Positions 55,172 to 63,429 of a stretch of DNA of 64,000 bases are shown here, piece by piece (the stretch's first letter is position 1; the number at the start of each line of letters is the position of its first letter). The notes beneath the pieces were generated by a model that was not told the origin of the DNA, did not search any database, and was given only the letters and a program-made list of their open reading frames with translations. The DNA is from Desulfomonilia bacterium (GTDB lineage Bacteria; Desulfobacterota; Desulfomonilia; UBA1062), in the NCBI GenBank assembly GCA_036567785.1, contig DATCTV010000004.1, positions 1 to 64,000 on the forward strand, given 5' to 3'. The position numbers and the translations under genes are program-made.

Positions 55172-56209
55172 ATGGCCATGGAAAAGAAACTTATAGCAAA
55201 AGACGAGTTGGCTGCAATTGCTGAAAAGATTGCCGAAACCATGACAGTGATTGCACCGGTTGCCGATGAGGACAATATCCTGTTCGCACCGCTTAAAAAA
55301 GGCGATAAGGTAAAACTTGTCGCGGGCAACACCAAGAACGCTCCCAAAAACTACATGTTCCCCAGAAGCGAGTGCATGCTTAAATATACAAGGACAAAGG
55401 CGGGTGTGGAATTCAACGGTGAAACCATTGACGCGGCACCGACAGTGCTCTTCGGAGTAAAGCCTTGTGATGCAAGAAGCTTCTGGCTTCTGGATTTTCT
55501 CTTTGACCAGGAAAAATACAAGGATCCATATTATATAGAGAAGAGGAACAACACAACGGTCATTGCAATCGCATGCTCAAAGGTTCCTTATACGAGCTGT
55601 TTCTGCACATCAGTCGGCGGCAGTCCTACATCCACCGAAGGTGTCGACGTAATGGTTACCGATCTCGGCGATAACTGTCTTGTCGAATTTCTTACTGAGA
55701 AAGGCGGGAAACTTGCAGACTTCTTCGGCGGGAAAAAAGCGGACAAAAAGGCCGAAAAAAAGAAGGAAGAAATCGCATCAGCTGCTGCTTCTCAAATCAA
55801 ATCAAAGGTTCCGGCCAAAGACATCAAGGCATGGCTGGATGCCAATTTCGAGCATGAGTTCTGGAATACGCTTCATCAGAAATGCCTGGCCTGCGGCACA
55901 TGCACCTATCTTTGCCCGACATGCCACTGCTTCGACATACAGGACGAGATAAAAGGCTCAGACGGCAAAAGGATCAGGAATTGGGATTCCTGCATGTTCT
56001 GGCTGTTTACGAAAGAAACATCGGGCCATAATCCCAGGCCTTCTCAGAAAGAGCGATGGCGCCAGAGGGTGATGCACAAATTCCGCTATTATGTAGACAA
56101 CTTCGATGCGATTGCATGCGTCGGCTGCGGCAGATGCGTAATGTTCTGTCCTGTCAACATGGACATCCGCAAAATCGTCGAAGACATTTCAAAACAGAGT
56201 CAGGGGTGA
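55172..56209 (+). CDS. Iron-sulfur subunit of the Flx module (AsrA-like, FlxB/FlxC type)
   Basis: The 345-residue protein resembles the anaerobic sulfite reductase subunit A / hydrogenase beta-type proteins. It has FPRSECMLKYTRTKAG near residue 65, T-V-L-F-G-V-K-P-C-D-A-R-S near 90, C-S-K-V-P-Y-T-S-C-F-C near 133, and two ferredoxin motifs, CLACGTCTYLCPTCHC near 238 and CVGCGRCVMFCP near 315. A lysine-rich insert lies near 190-205. It starts 10 bp after hdrB and ends 3 bp before flxA, so it should hand electrons from the FAD subunit to the rest of the complex. Confidence 0.78.
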   Translation: MAMEKKLIAKDELAAIAEKIAETMTVIAPVADEDNILFAPLKKGDKVKLVAGNTKNAPKNYMFPRSECMLKYTRTKAGVEFNGETIDAAPTVLFGVKPCDARSFWLLDFLFDQEKYKDPYYIEKRNNTTVIAIACSKVPYTSCFCTSVGGSPTSTEGVDVMVTDLGDNCLVEFLTEKGGKLADFFGGKKADKKAEKKKEEIASAAASQIKSKVPAKDIKAWLDANFEHEFWNTLHQKCLACGTCTYLCPTCHCFDIQDEIKGSDGKRIRNWDSCMFWLFTKETSGHNPRPSQKERWRQRVMHKFRYYVDNFDAIACVGCGRCVMFCPVNMDIRKIVEDISKQSQG

Positions 56210-56212
56210 GCA

Positions 56213-57052
56213 ATGAATAATCCTTATGTTCCCTTCCCGGTGAGGGTTGATAAGATAATTACAGAAGTCGACACGAAAGACATCAAATCTTTCAGGTTTG
56301 TATTTGTCAATCCCGAGGACGAGCAGAAGTTTGCATATATCCCGGGCCAGTTCGGAGAACTTTCAATTTACGGCAAGGGCGAATCCCCGATCGGTATCGC
56401 AAGCTCGCCTACCCAGAAAGGCTATGTGGAATTCACTGTACAGAAGGCCGGTGTTGTAACGTCAGCCCTGCATGAGATGGAAGAAGGCGCTCTCATGGGG
56501 ATCAGGGGACCACTCGGCAATTCCTGGCCGCTTGAATTTCTCAAAGGAAAGAACATAGTTGTAGTAGGAGGCGGATTCGCATTCACAACACTGCGTTCCC
56601 TCATCATATACATGCTTGATGAGAAAAACCGTAAAGACTTCGGCAACATCACATGCATCTACGGCGCAAGGACTCCCGGCCTCCTTCTTTACAAGAACGA
56701 GCTTGAGGCATGGGGGAAAAGGGATGACATAAACCTTCATGTAACTGTCGATAAGGCTGATTCAAGCTGGAAAGGCAGGGAGGGATTTGTCCCGGCAGTC
56801 TGCAAGGAAGTGGCACCCAGCAACGAAAACGCAGTTGCAGTAATATGCGGGCCCCCGATCATGATCAGGTTTACGCTGCCTGTTTTCTTTGACCTGAACT
56901 TTTCCAAGGAAAACATCCTCACATCTCTCGAAATGCGGATGAAGTGCGGAATCGGCAAATGCGGCCGCTGCAACGTCGGAAACAAATACGTCTGCAAGGA
57001 TGGTCCTGTATTCTCACTTGCTGAGTTGGACAACCTTACAAAAGAATATTAA
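56213..57052 (+). CDS. flxA: FlxA-type FAD/NAD(P)-binding subunit
   Basis: The 279-residue protein is a ferredoxin-NADP-reductase-like flavoprotein of the DHOD-B/hydrogenase gamma class. The FAD site is near residues 45-70 (Y-I-P-G-Q-F, then S-P-I-G-I-A-S-S-P) and the NAD(P) site is N-I-V-V-V-G-G-G-F-A-F near 120. A C-terminal 2Fe-2S set C-G-I-G-K-C-G-R-C-N-V-G followed by Y-V-C-K-D-G-P-V-F completes it. It is the NADH entry point of the Flx-Hdr complex and the last gene before a strong terminator. Confidence 0.85.
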   Translation: MNNPYVPFPVRVDKIITEVDTKDIKSFRFVFVNPEDEQKFAYIPGQFGELSIYGKGESPIGIASSPTQKGYVEFTVQKAGVVTSALHEMEEGALMGIRGPLGNSWPLEFLKGKNIVVVGGGFAFTTLRSLIIYMLDEKNRKDFGNITCIYGARTPGLLLYKNELEAWGKRDDINLHVTVDKADSSWKGREGFVPAVCKEVAPSNENAVAVICGPPIMIRFTLPVFFDLNFSKENILTSLEMRMKCGIGKCGRCNVGNKYVCKDGPVFSLAELDNLTKEY

Positions 57053-57072
57053 AGATTAATCTTATATCCCTG

Positions 57073-57100
57073 AAAAGCGGCATATCCTGCCGCTTTTTTT
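57073..57100 (+). terminator. Rho-independent terminator of the flx-hdr operon
   Basis: AAAAGCGGCA and TGCCGCTTTT form a perfect 10-bp stem around TATCC, followed by a T-run (57094-57100). Confidence 0.92.
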
Positions 57101-57373
57101 ATTTAAAGGTTCATACATATTCATATCGTCTCATCTGGCAACTGACCTGCTCCATAGATGTCAACAGGCCTCTGATTTTTAAATCATATAGACAGCCACG
57201 TGCAAATTACTTTTAAGAATATTAACTAACATGTTAATTGCACTTAAATACAATTCATATTTCAGTTTTTTCTTTTTAAGTCACAATTTAATTGACACCT
57301 GAAGCAGTTCTAATTATGTCGTTCAATATAATCAGAATCAGGCTGAAAACTAATAATTGAAAGGAAAGGATAT
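57101..57373 (+). promoter_or_regulatory. AT-rich leader of the D-amino-acid operon with a palindrome
   Basis: This 273-bp gap holds no gene. ATTAAC (57221-57226) and GTTAAT (57233-57238) form an inverted repeat around TAACAT that could be an operator. TGGCAACTGACCTGCT (57136-57151) keeps sigma-54 GG/GC spacing but is otherwise a poor match. No clear sigma-70 promoter is evident by eye. Confidence 0.3.
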
Positions 57374-58219
57374 ATGGACACTTACTACATTGACGGACAG
57401 TTTGTGGATGACGACAAGGCGGTTTTATGCGCAAAAGACATAGTTGTATTGAGAGGATTCGGCGTATTCGACTTTCTTATTACCTACAACAGGCGTCCAT
57501 TTTATCTTAAAGAGCATGTCGAGCGCCTTGAGAACTCGGCAAAATATATAGGCCTCGAACTCAAACACACCAATGCCCAGATGTGTGAAATTGTAGAAGA
57601 AACCATAAAGAAGAATCCTCACCATAAAGAATTAAATATACGTATCGTTTATACCGGCGGCGTAAGTTCCGACGGGGTTTCACCTGAAGGCAAAGGCATC
57701 CTCATGGTTATGGTGACAGGCAAACATATGCTTCCGCCATCATGGTACACCGACGGCGTTAAAGTCATAACCGTCGATATGGAAAGATTTATTCCCGGAG
57801 CCAAGAGCACGAATTATCTTTCTGCGGTTTTCGCACAGCAGCAGGCCAAAAGAGAAGGCGGCGTTGAGGCTATATATGTCGACAGGCATAATCGCATTCT
57901 TGAAGGCACAACAACAAACTTTTTCTTCTTCAAGGACGGCAAACTCATAACATCCGGTAATGACATATTACCGGGAATCACTCGCAGTGTAGTATTGAAG
58001 CTTGTTCAGAACCGTTTTGATGTGAATATCAGGGATATCGACAAATCGGAACTTGAGAGCATGGAAGAGGTTTTCATTACCGCATCAAACAAAGAAATCG
58101 TCCCGGTTGTGAAGGTGAATGATATACAGATAGGCAGCGGACTGGTTGGAAAAAATACACTCGAGATCATGCGCCTGTTCAAAGAATATACAACAGCATA
58201 CGGTGAGGGAAAAATATAA
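57374..58219 (+). CDS. Class IV (PLP) aminotransferase, D-amino-acid or branched-chain type
   Basis: The 281-residue protein is a fold-type IV aminotransferase. The PLP lysine lies in PGAKSTNYL near residue 142, the cofactor-binding threonines in L-E-G-T-T-T-N-F-F-F near 178, and LPGITRSVVLKL near 207 is also conserved. The family includes branched-chain (IlvE), D-amino-acid (Dat) and aminodeoxychorismate lyase members. Its place as first gene of an operon with alanine racemase, a MurI-like racemase and a Ddl-like ligase favours the D-amino-acid type; that is inference from context. AAAGGA precedes the ATG and alr starts six bases after its stop. Confidence 0.8.
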   Translation: MDTYYIDGQFVDDDKAVLCAKDIVVLRGFGVFDFLITYNRRPFYLKEHVERLENSAKYIGLELKHTNAQMCEIVEETIKKNPHHKELNIRIVYTGGVSSDGVSPEGKGILMVMVTGKHMLPPSWYTDGVKVITVDMERFIPGAKSTNYLSAVFAQQQAKREGGVEAIYVDRHNRILEGTTTNFFFFKDGKLITSGNDILPGITRSVVLKLVQNRFDVNIRDIDKSELESMEEVFITASNKEIVPVVKVNDIQIGSGLVGKNTLEIMRLFKEYTTAYGEGKI

Positions 58220-58225
58220 ACAAAA

Positions 58226-59398
58226 ATGGACAACGACAACCCAATACCACCCCTTACAAGGGCTGAAATCGATCTCAATGCCCTTGCGCATAACTTCCGG
58301 GAACTGAGACGGGTCACCTCAAAAACCTCAAGGATTATGGCGGTAGTCAAAGCTGACGGTTATGGCCATGGCGCAGTAAAGGTCTCACAGACGGCATTGG
58401 CCAATGGCGCTGATTTCCTGGCGGTTGCGAGAATATCTGAAGCCGCACAGCTCAGGCAGTCAGGCATAAACGCCCCGATACTGCTTTTTGGATACTGTTC
58501 CCCGGCTTATGTGGATTACCTGTCAACTAACGATATAAGGGCTTCAATCAATTCGCTGGAATCCGCCAGAGCTCTTTCAGATGAGGCCGTCAGGCAGCAT
58601 AAAAACTTAAAATCGCATATTAAAATCGATACCGGAATGGGAAGACTGGGTCTTATGTCGGACATGTCCGCCTTGACGCCTTTTCCAAAGAGTGAAATGA
58701 ACCGTACAATAAAGGAAATACTGGATATCGCCAGAATGCCGGGACTTCAGATTGAAGGAATCTACACACATTTTGCACGTGCGGACAGTCGTGATAAAAC
58801 TCATGCATTGTCACAGTTCAACATATTCATGGATATTCTGACTCAATTAAAAAAACATTCATTCGAGGTCGAGATCCGCCATGCGGCCAATAGTGCTGCA
58901 ACAATCGAAATGCCAGAAACACATCTCGACATGGTAAGGCCGGGCATTGCACTGTATGGACTCTGGCCGTCGAATGAAACAGACAGAGAAATGATAAGTC
59001 TCAAGCCGGTAATGTCTTTAAAGTCCTGCGTAATCCATGTAAAGGAAGTGCCCGCTGGATTCAAAGTCAGTTATGGGTGTACCTGGGAAAGTGTCAGGTC
59101 CACAAAAATAGCCACAATACCTCTCGGTTATGCAGATGGATACGAAAGGCTGCTTTCTTCAAAAGGCTCAATGCTCGTCAGAGGACAAAGGGTTCCTGTT
59201 GTGGGAACAATATGCATGGACCTGACAATGCTCGATGTGGGCTGTCTGGAAAACATAGATATTGAAGATGAGGTTGTCATAATAGGAAAGCAGGGTGATA
59301 ATGAAATTACGGCCGATGAGATTGCCGGTTCGATCGGAACGATTAATTATGAGATTGTGTCATCTCTGGCGCCGCGAGTACCAAGAATATACATATAA
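58226..59398 (+). CDS. alr: Alanine racemase
   Basis: The 390-residue PLP enzyme interconverts L- and D-alanine. The PLP lysine is in MAVVKADGYGHGAVKV near residue 38, the second catalytic base (Tyr) region is G-F-K-V-S-Y-G-C-T-W near 277, and IDTGMGRLG near 133, EGIYTHFARAD near 175 and VGTICMDLTMLDV near 327 are conserved. The size is normal. It is the second gene of the operon. Whether it is the only alr in the genome cannot be known here, so it may serve cell wall synthesis as well as the operon product. Confidence 0.93.
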   Translation: MDNDNPIPPLTRAEIDLNALAHNFRELRRVTSKTSRIMAVVKADGYGHGAVKVSQTALANGADFLAVARISEAAQLRQSGINAPILLFGYCSPAYVDYLSTNDIRASINSLESARALSDEAVRQHKNLKSHIKIDTGMGRLGLMSDMSALTPFPKSEMNRTIKEILDIARMPGLQIEGIYTHFARADSRDKTHALSQFNIFMDILTQLKKHSFEVEIRHAANSAATIEMPETHLDMVRPGIALYGLWPSNETDREMISLKPVMSLKSCVIHVKEVPAGFKVSYGCTWESVRSTKIATIPLGYADGYERLLSSKGSMLVRGQRVPVVGTICMDLTMLDVGCLENIDIEDEVVIIGKQGDNEITADEIAGSIGTINYEIVSSLAPRVPRIYI

Positions 59399-59409
59399 AG
59401 GCAGTTCTC

Positions 59410-60648
59410 ATGAACCTTGATTCAAGCTGCAAGGCATCTGATGGGTTTGACTGGAAGAACGGATGCTGGATAAATGAGAAAGCGCAGAAGCCTGACGCCG
59501 AGATTATCATTTCCGGCGACTGGGCGCCTATCCGCGCATTCGATGAAATAATCGAGAACGCCCCCGAATCGATCTACGGTAATGTCCTCAATGTATTACG
59601 GGGCAGCAATCTCCGCATTACCAACCTTGAATGCACTCTCTTCGGCGATACGCCCGTATGGAAAAGCGGAGCTGTTTTCAAGGGCCGTCCGGAGCACATC
59701 AAAGGCCTCACATCAGTTCCATTCGAGATAGTAACATTAGCCAATAACCATGTATTCGACTACGGTGTCGATTCTTTTGAAAAGTCGCTGGAACTACTCG
59801 ATAAAAATTCCATACGATTCCTCGGCGCAGGAATGTCAGCAAATGAGGCTCAAGCACCACTGATTCTAAATCTCAAGGGTATCAGAATCGGCATCATCAA
59901 TTTCAGCGAAGGCGAAGACCTTACATCCGCAATCGACGGTCCGGGCGTATTCGGCTGGGATATCGACAAGGTCGCGAGATTAACCGGTGAGATCCGTGGC
60001 AAAGTCGATATCATCATCGTAATCTGTCATTGCGGCGTTGAATATATCGCTTTCCCACCCCCCTATGTGACAGATGCCTTCAAACGCATAGCTGATGCAG
60101 GCGCAAACCTGATCATAGGACACCACCCGCATGTGCCGCAAGGCATAGAGATATACAAAGGCATACCTCTTTGCTACAGCCTCGGCAATTTCGTGTTCTA
60201 TCAGGAGACAGATCTGCTCCACCGAAAGATGGGTTATCTTGTAAAGGCTGGCCTTTCGAGAAATGGTGTTTCAGGCATAAGCGTCATTCCATATGAGATA
60301 GGCGGCACAAGTCTGGCCCTTCTTGAAGGAGAGAGACTCAGCATGTTCTTTGATAATCTTCAAAGGATATCCGCACCTCTTTCAGACGATATCAGCATCA
60401 GGGATGCCTGGAACGGCTTCCTGCGCTACTACGGCACAGACGGCTTCAAAAACGAGATAGATACACTTATGAAGAAACTGGCTGACGAACCGAAGAAAGG
60501 CGCGGCCATGTTCCGTAACCGCATTGCCACTATGCAGCACAATCAGCACTGGATAGACGCCATGACCAGGATCATTGAAGGGAAAATAGACGAATCACCA
60601 GACTGGGCTTATGAACTTACGACAAAATGGATGACGGAAAAGCGGTGA
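59410..60648 (+). CDS. CapA-family metallophosphoesterase-like protein
   Basis: The 412-residue protein has the CapA/PgsA fold: I-I-S-G-D-W near residue 33, L-R-I-T-N-L-E-C-T-L near 76, T-L-A-N-N-H-V-F-D-Y-G near 112, I-V-I-C-H-C-G-V-E near 205, G-H-H-P-H-V-P-Q-G near 238 and Y-S-L-G-N-F-V-F near 258. The metal-ligand Asp, Asn and His residues are all present. CapA/PgsA act in poly-gamma-glutamate capsule export in Bacillus, but many relatives have other roles. No signal peptide or membrane anchor is visible, unlike classical CapA, so it is probably cytoplasmic. It starts 11 bp after alr. Confidence 0.82.
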   Translation: MNLDSSCKASDGFDWKNGCWINEKAQKPDAEIIISGDWAPIRAFDEIIENAPESIYGNVLNVLRGSNLRITNLECTLFGDTPVWKSGAVFKGRPEHIKGLTSVPFEIVTLANNHVFDYGVDSFEKSLELLDKNSIRFLGAGMSANEAQAPLILNLKGIRIGIINFSEGEDLTSAIDGPGVFGWDIDKVARLTGEIRGKVDIIIVICHCGVEYIAFPPPYVTDAFKRIADAGANLIIGHHPHVPQGIEIYKGIPLCYSLGNFVFYQETDLLHRKMGYLVKAGLSRNGVSGISVIPYEIGGTSLALLEGERLSMFFDNLQRISAPLSDDISIRDAWNGFLRYYGTDGFKNEIDTLMKKLADEPKKGAAMFRNRIATMQHNQHWIDAMTRIIEGKIDESPDWAYELTTKWMTEKR

Positions 60649-60652
60649 TCCG

Positions 60653-61561
60653 ATGACATCATTTTCCGGAAAGAACGAAATCTCTTTGCTTATTACCGAT
60701 TCCGGCCTTGGAGGACTTTCCGTCTGCGCGGACATAGTCGAAAACCTGAAAAAATACCGCCCGTTCGGACACGCAAAACTCACTTATTTCAATGCCTGGC
60801 CCGAACAGAACAGGGGCTATAATCTCCTTCCGGATATGAACGAAAGGATACGAGTATTCAACCGCGCTCTTATCGGAATGGAAAAATTCAAACCCGACAT
60901 GATAATGATTGCATGCAACACGCTCTCTACCATATATCCCAAAACCGAGTTCAGCAGGAACACGAAGACCCCTGTCATGGGCATAATCGATACCGGCGTG
61001 GAGATTATAAGCAAAGAAATGGCATCACAGCCTGGAAGCAGGGTGATCATACTGGGGACTCCGGCCACGATCGAATCGGATGCTCACAGGAAAGCGCTTA
61101 TTGAAAAAGGCATTCCCGACGAAAGGATCATCCTGCAACCATGCGACAAACTCGCAGGGGAGATCGAAAAAGACCCTGCAAGCGAAGCCGTCGTTTCCAT
61201 GATAGACCGCTATATAGGTGAAGCCTCCATCAAGGCCGTGAACAGGACTCTTCCCGTAATCGCAGCCTTCTGCTGCACCCATTACGGTTACAGTCACGAC
61301 GTTTTCATGGATAAGCTGAAGAAATATTTTGAAGCTCAGATTACAATACTCAACCCGAATAAAGAAATGAGCGAAACCATCTTCAAGGATGGTGTGGCCG
61401 GAAGTCAAAACGATATCAGGATCGACCTGGAGGTAGTCTCAAGGATTATCCTGAGCGATGAGAAAATAGCTTCGATTTCCCGCATTCTCGAGGCTTCTTC
61501 CCCGATGACTGCGGATGCACTCAGAAATTACCGGCATGATCCGGATTTGTTTACATTCTAA
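60653..61561 (+). CDS. Aspartate/glutamate (MurI-like) racemase family protein
   Basis: The 302-residue protein has the MurI pattern: L-I-T-D-S-G-L-G-G-L-S-V near residue 13, I-A-C-N-T-L-S near 87 with the first catalytic cysteine, and F-C-C-T-H-Y-G-Y near 206 with the second. Both cysteines needed for cofactor-independent racemisation are present. It is longer than typical MurI (about 260-290) and the internal sequence is divergent, so a different amino acid substrate is possible. It starts four bases after the CapA gene and may supply D-glutamate or D-aspartate to the ATP-grasp ligase next door. Confidence 0.8.
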   Translation: MTSFSGKNEISLLITDSGLGGLSVCADIVENLKKYRPFGHAKLTYFNAWPEQNRGYNLLPDMNERIRVFNRALIGMEKFKPDMIMIACNTLSTIYPKTEFSRNTKTPVMGIIDTGVEIISKEMASQPGSRVIILGTPATIESDAHRKALIEKGIPDERIILQPCDKLAGEIEKDPASEAVVSMIDRYIGEASIKAVNRTLPVIAAFCCTHYGYSHDVFMDKLKKYFEAQITILNPNKEMSETIFKDGVAGSQNDIRIDLEVVSRIILSDEKIASISRILEASSPMTADALRNYRHDPDLFTF

Positions 61562-61579
61562 AGACAAGGAGATCAACTA

Positions 61580-62575
61580 ATGAAAAAGGTACTGATAGTA
61601 ACGGGTCCCGGCGGTGACGCTCAGGGATGGGGCGACATGAAGGTGACAAACATAATGTGCGAAACGCTCAACACAGGGGACAGATCGGCTGAAATTGCCT
61701 ATGTTGAGACCCTTGATGATTTCATGAAGGCCATCAACAACAAGTCATACGATATTGTCTGGAGTGCGCTTTATTACATATCCCAGCGTGAGGACATAAT
61801 CGGCATCAAGGGCGATATCGACTGGGTGGCGGATATCATGGACGATAAGGGCATCCCTTATATCGGACCGAGCGCTCTCACAATGAAGCAGCTCATACAG
61901 AAATACGAAACCCATAGAATCATGCACGAACACGGAGCGCTGTGTCCGAAGCATTTCCTCGTTGACGTCGGATGCGACATTCCCGATGGCATCCCCTTCC
62001 CGGCCTTTGTAAAACCTAACTGTGAATCGCGCTCTATCGGTATCAGCGACGAAAGCGTCGTACACAACAGGGAACAGCTCGAAAAGCGCATAAAATACGT
62101 ACACGACGAACTTGAACAGGCGGCCCTCGTCGAGGAATATCTGCCGGGCCAGGAATATACCGTGCTCATGTTCGGAAACGGCAGGCTCCAGGAAATACTG
62201 CCGGGAAAGGTAACCGTCGACAAGTCCCACTACGGCAAATATCAGATATTAAGGAGCGACCTCAGGGGTGTTGGACTTACAAAGATAAGCATACCCGAAA
62301 CCAAGTTCGAGGAGTCAAAAGAACTCTGCAAACAGGCGACCGATGCACTCAACTGCCTCGATCACGTCAGGGTGGACATGCGCGTGGGGTCCGACGACAG
62401 ACTGCGCGTCATAGAGATAAACGGCATTCCCGGCCTGAAACCGTACAAGAGCTGGAGCCCGCAGATATATTCCCTTTATCACCCGTCCGGCAAAGGCCAT
62501 ATGGAAGAATACAAGGAGATGCTGCATCTGATCGTCACCTCGGCCCTGGAAAGATACGGCATCAATCAGGCTTAG
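61580..62575 (+). CDS. ATP-grasp ligase related to D-alanine--D-alanine ligase
   Basis: The 331-residue protein has the Ddl-type ATP-grasp fold. Segments seen are FVKPNCESRSIGISDES near residue 143 (phosphate-binding loop), LVEEYLPGQEYTVLMFGNG near 180 and V-R-V-D-M-R-V-G then V-I-E-I-N-G-I-P-G-L near 265-285 (Mg ligands). The N-terminus, G-P-G-G-D-A-Q-G-W-G, differs from ordinary Ddl. The L-M-F-G/P-G-L pattern suggests carboxylate-amine ligation of a D-amino acid. It lies between a racemase and an amidohydrolase, so it probably joins a D-amino acid to an unknown partner rather than making D-Ala-D-Ala for the wall, but this is inference. Confidence 0.78.
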   Translation: MKKVLIVTGPGGDAQGWGDMKVTNIMCETLNTGDRSAEIAYVETLDDFMKAINNKSYDIVWSALYYISQREDIIGIKGDIDWVADIMDDKGIPYIGPSALTMKQLIQKYETHRIMHEHGALCPKHFLVDVGCDIPDGIPFPAFVKPNCESRSIGISDESVVHNREQLEKRIKYVHDELEQAALVEEYLPGQEYTVLMFGNGRLQEILPGKVTVDKSHYGKYQILRSDLRGVGLTKISIPETKFEESKELCKQATDALNCLDHVRVDMRVGSDDRLRVIEINGIPGLKPYKSWSPQIYSLYHPSGKGHMEEYKEMLHLIVTSALERYGINQA

Positions 62576-62587
62576 CGAAAACAACGA

Positions 62588-63418
62588 ATGAATATCCCCT
62601 TCGACCCTGAAATTGCCGAAAGGTTTAAAAACCTGGGACATATCAATGGCACAGGCCCTGAAGGCGGATATTCATTCGATATCGATATTTCCGTTCCATA
62701 CATAGCAACCGCAATACATGCGGGCCACAGAGTAAGAAAAGAGCTGCTTCCCCTGATGAGCATTTCCGAAGAGGCAAGACTTTTCGAGGAAGACCCTGCA
62801 ACCGATACCATGATCAGAGGGTGCAGGAGTACCGTTTGGGCGCTGGATTCAAGGGCCGAATATGACCTCAACCGCCCTTCCGAACTCGCACTTCCCCTGA
62901 GCCCTGAAAGGTTCTGGGGAGTCAGTGTCTATAAGGAACAGCCCGATGAAAAAATGAATATGGCCAGCCTTGAAAAATATGAGGCATTCTACCTCTTCAT
63001 GGGAACCTGCATAACCGTTCTTCTCGAAAGGTTCGGACACTGCATTATTTACGACATTCATTCATATAACATTTCAAGACAGGTTGAGAAAGGGATAGCA
63101 AACCCGCCGGTGTTCAATCTGGGGACAGCGCTACTTGACAGGAAACGCTGGGATAAAGCCATTAAAAGATGGCTCGAATGCCTCGGTGATATATCTATTC
63201 CAGGCATTGAAGTGAGCGCTGCCGAGAATCTCGTTTTCTTCGGAAAAGGAGAGCTGTGCAGAAGGCTAAGTGCCTGGAACGAAAACATCCTTGTCCTTCC
63301 CACAGAAGTATCAAAGATTTACATGGATGAACATAAAGGTGTTATCTATCCGGAGATTGTCGAAGCCATAAAAGAAGGTCTGGCAAGTGCAGTTGCCATA
63401 CATTCCTTTCAATCATAA
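62588..63418 (+). CDS. N-formylglutamate amidohydrolase-family protein
   Basis: The 276-residue protein matches the N-formylglutamate amidohydrolase family, metal enzymes that cleave amide bonds of acylated glutamate. Visible motifs are I-H-A-G-H-R-V-R near residue 41, D-S-R-A-E-Y-D-L-N-R-P near 86, Y-D-I-H-S-Y-N near 155, and a V-L-P-T-E-V-S-K segment near 237. The histidines and acidic residues of the metal site are in place. In this operon it could trim or hydrolyse an amide product of the ligase upstream; no histidine-utilisation genes are present to support the classical role. It starts 12 bp after the ligase. Confidence 0.75.
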   Translation: MNIPFDPEIAERFKNLGHINGTGPEGGYSFDIDISVPYIATAIHAGHRVRKELLPLMSISEEARLFEEDPATDTMIRGCRSTVWALDSRAEYDLNRPSELALPLSPERFWGVSVYKEQPDEKMNMASLEKYEAFYLFMGTCITVLLERFGHCIIYDIHSYNISRQVEKGIANPPVFNLGTALLDRKRWDKAIKRWLECLGDISIPGIEVSAAENLVFFGKGELCRRLSAWNENILVLPTEVSKIYMDEHKGVIYPEIVEAIKEGLASAVAIHSFQS

Positions 63419-63429
63419 CCTGCACAGCC

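Noticed and set aside
57136-57151. Sigma-54 promoter for the D-amino-acid operon
   Set aside because: GG and GC spacing is right but positions 6, 7 and 12 of the consensus are wrong and it lies more than 200 bp from the first gene.
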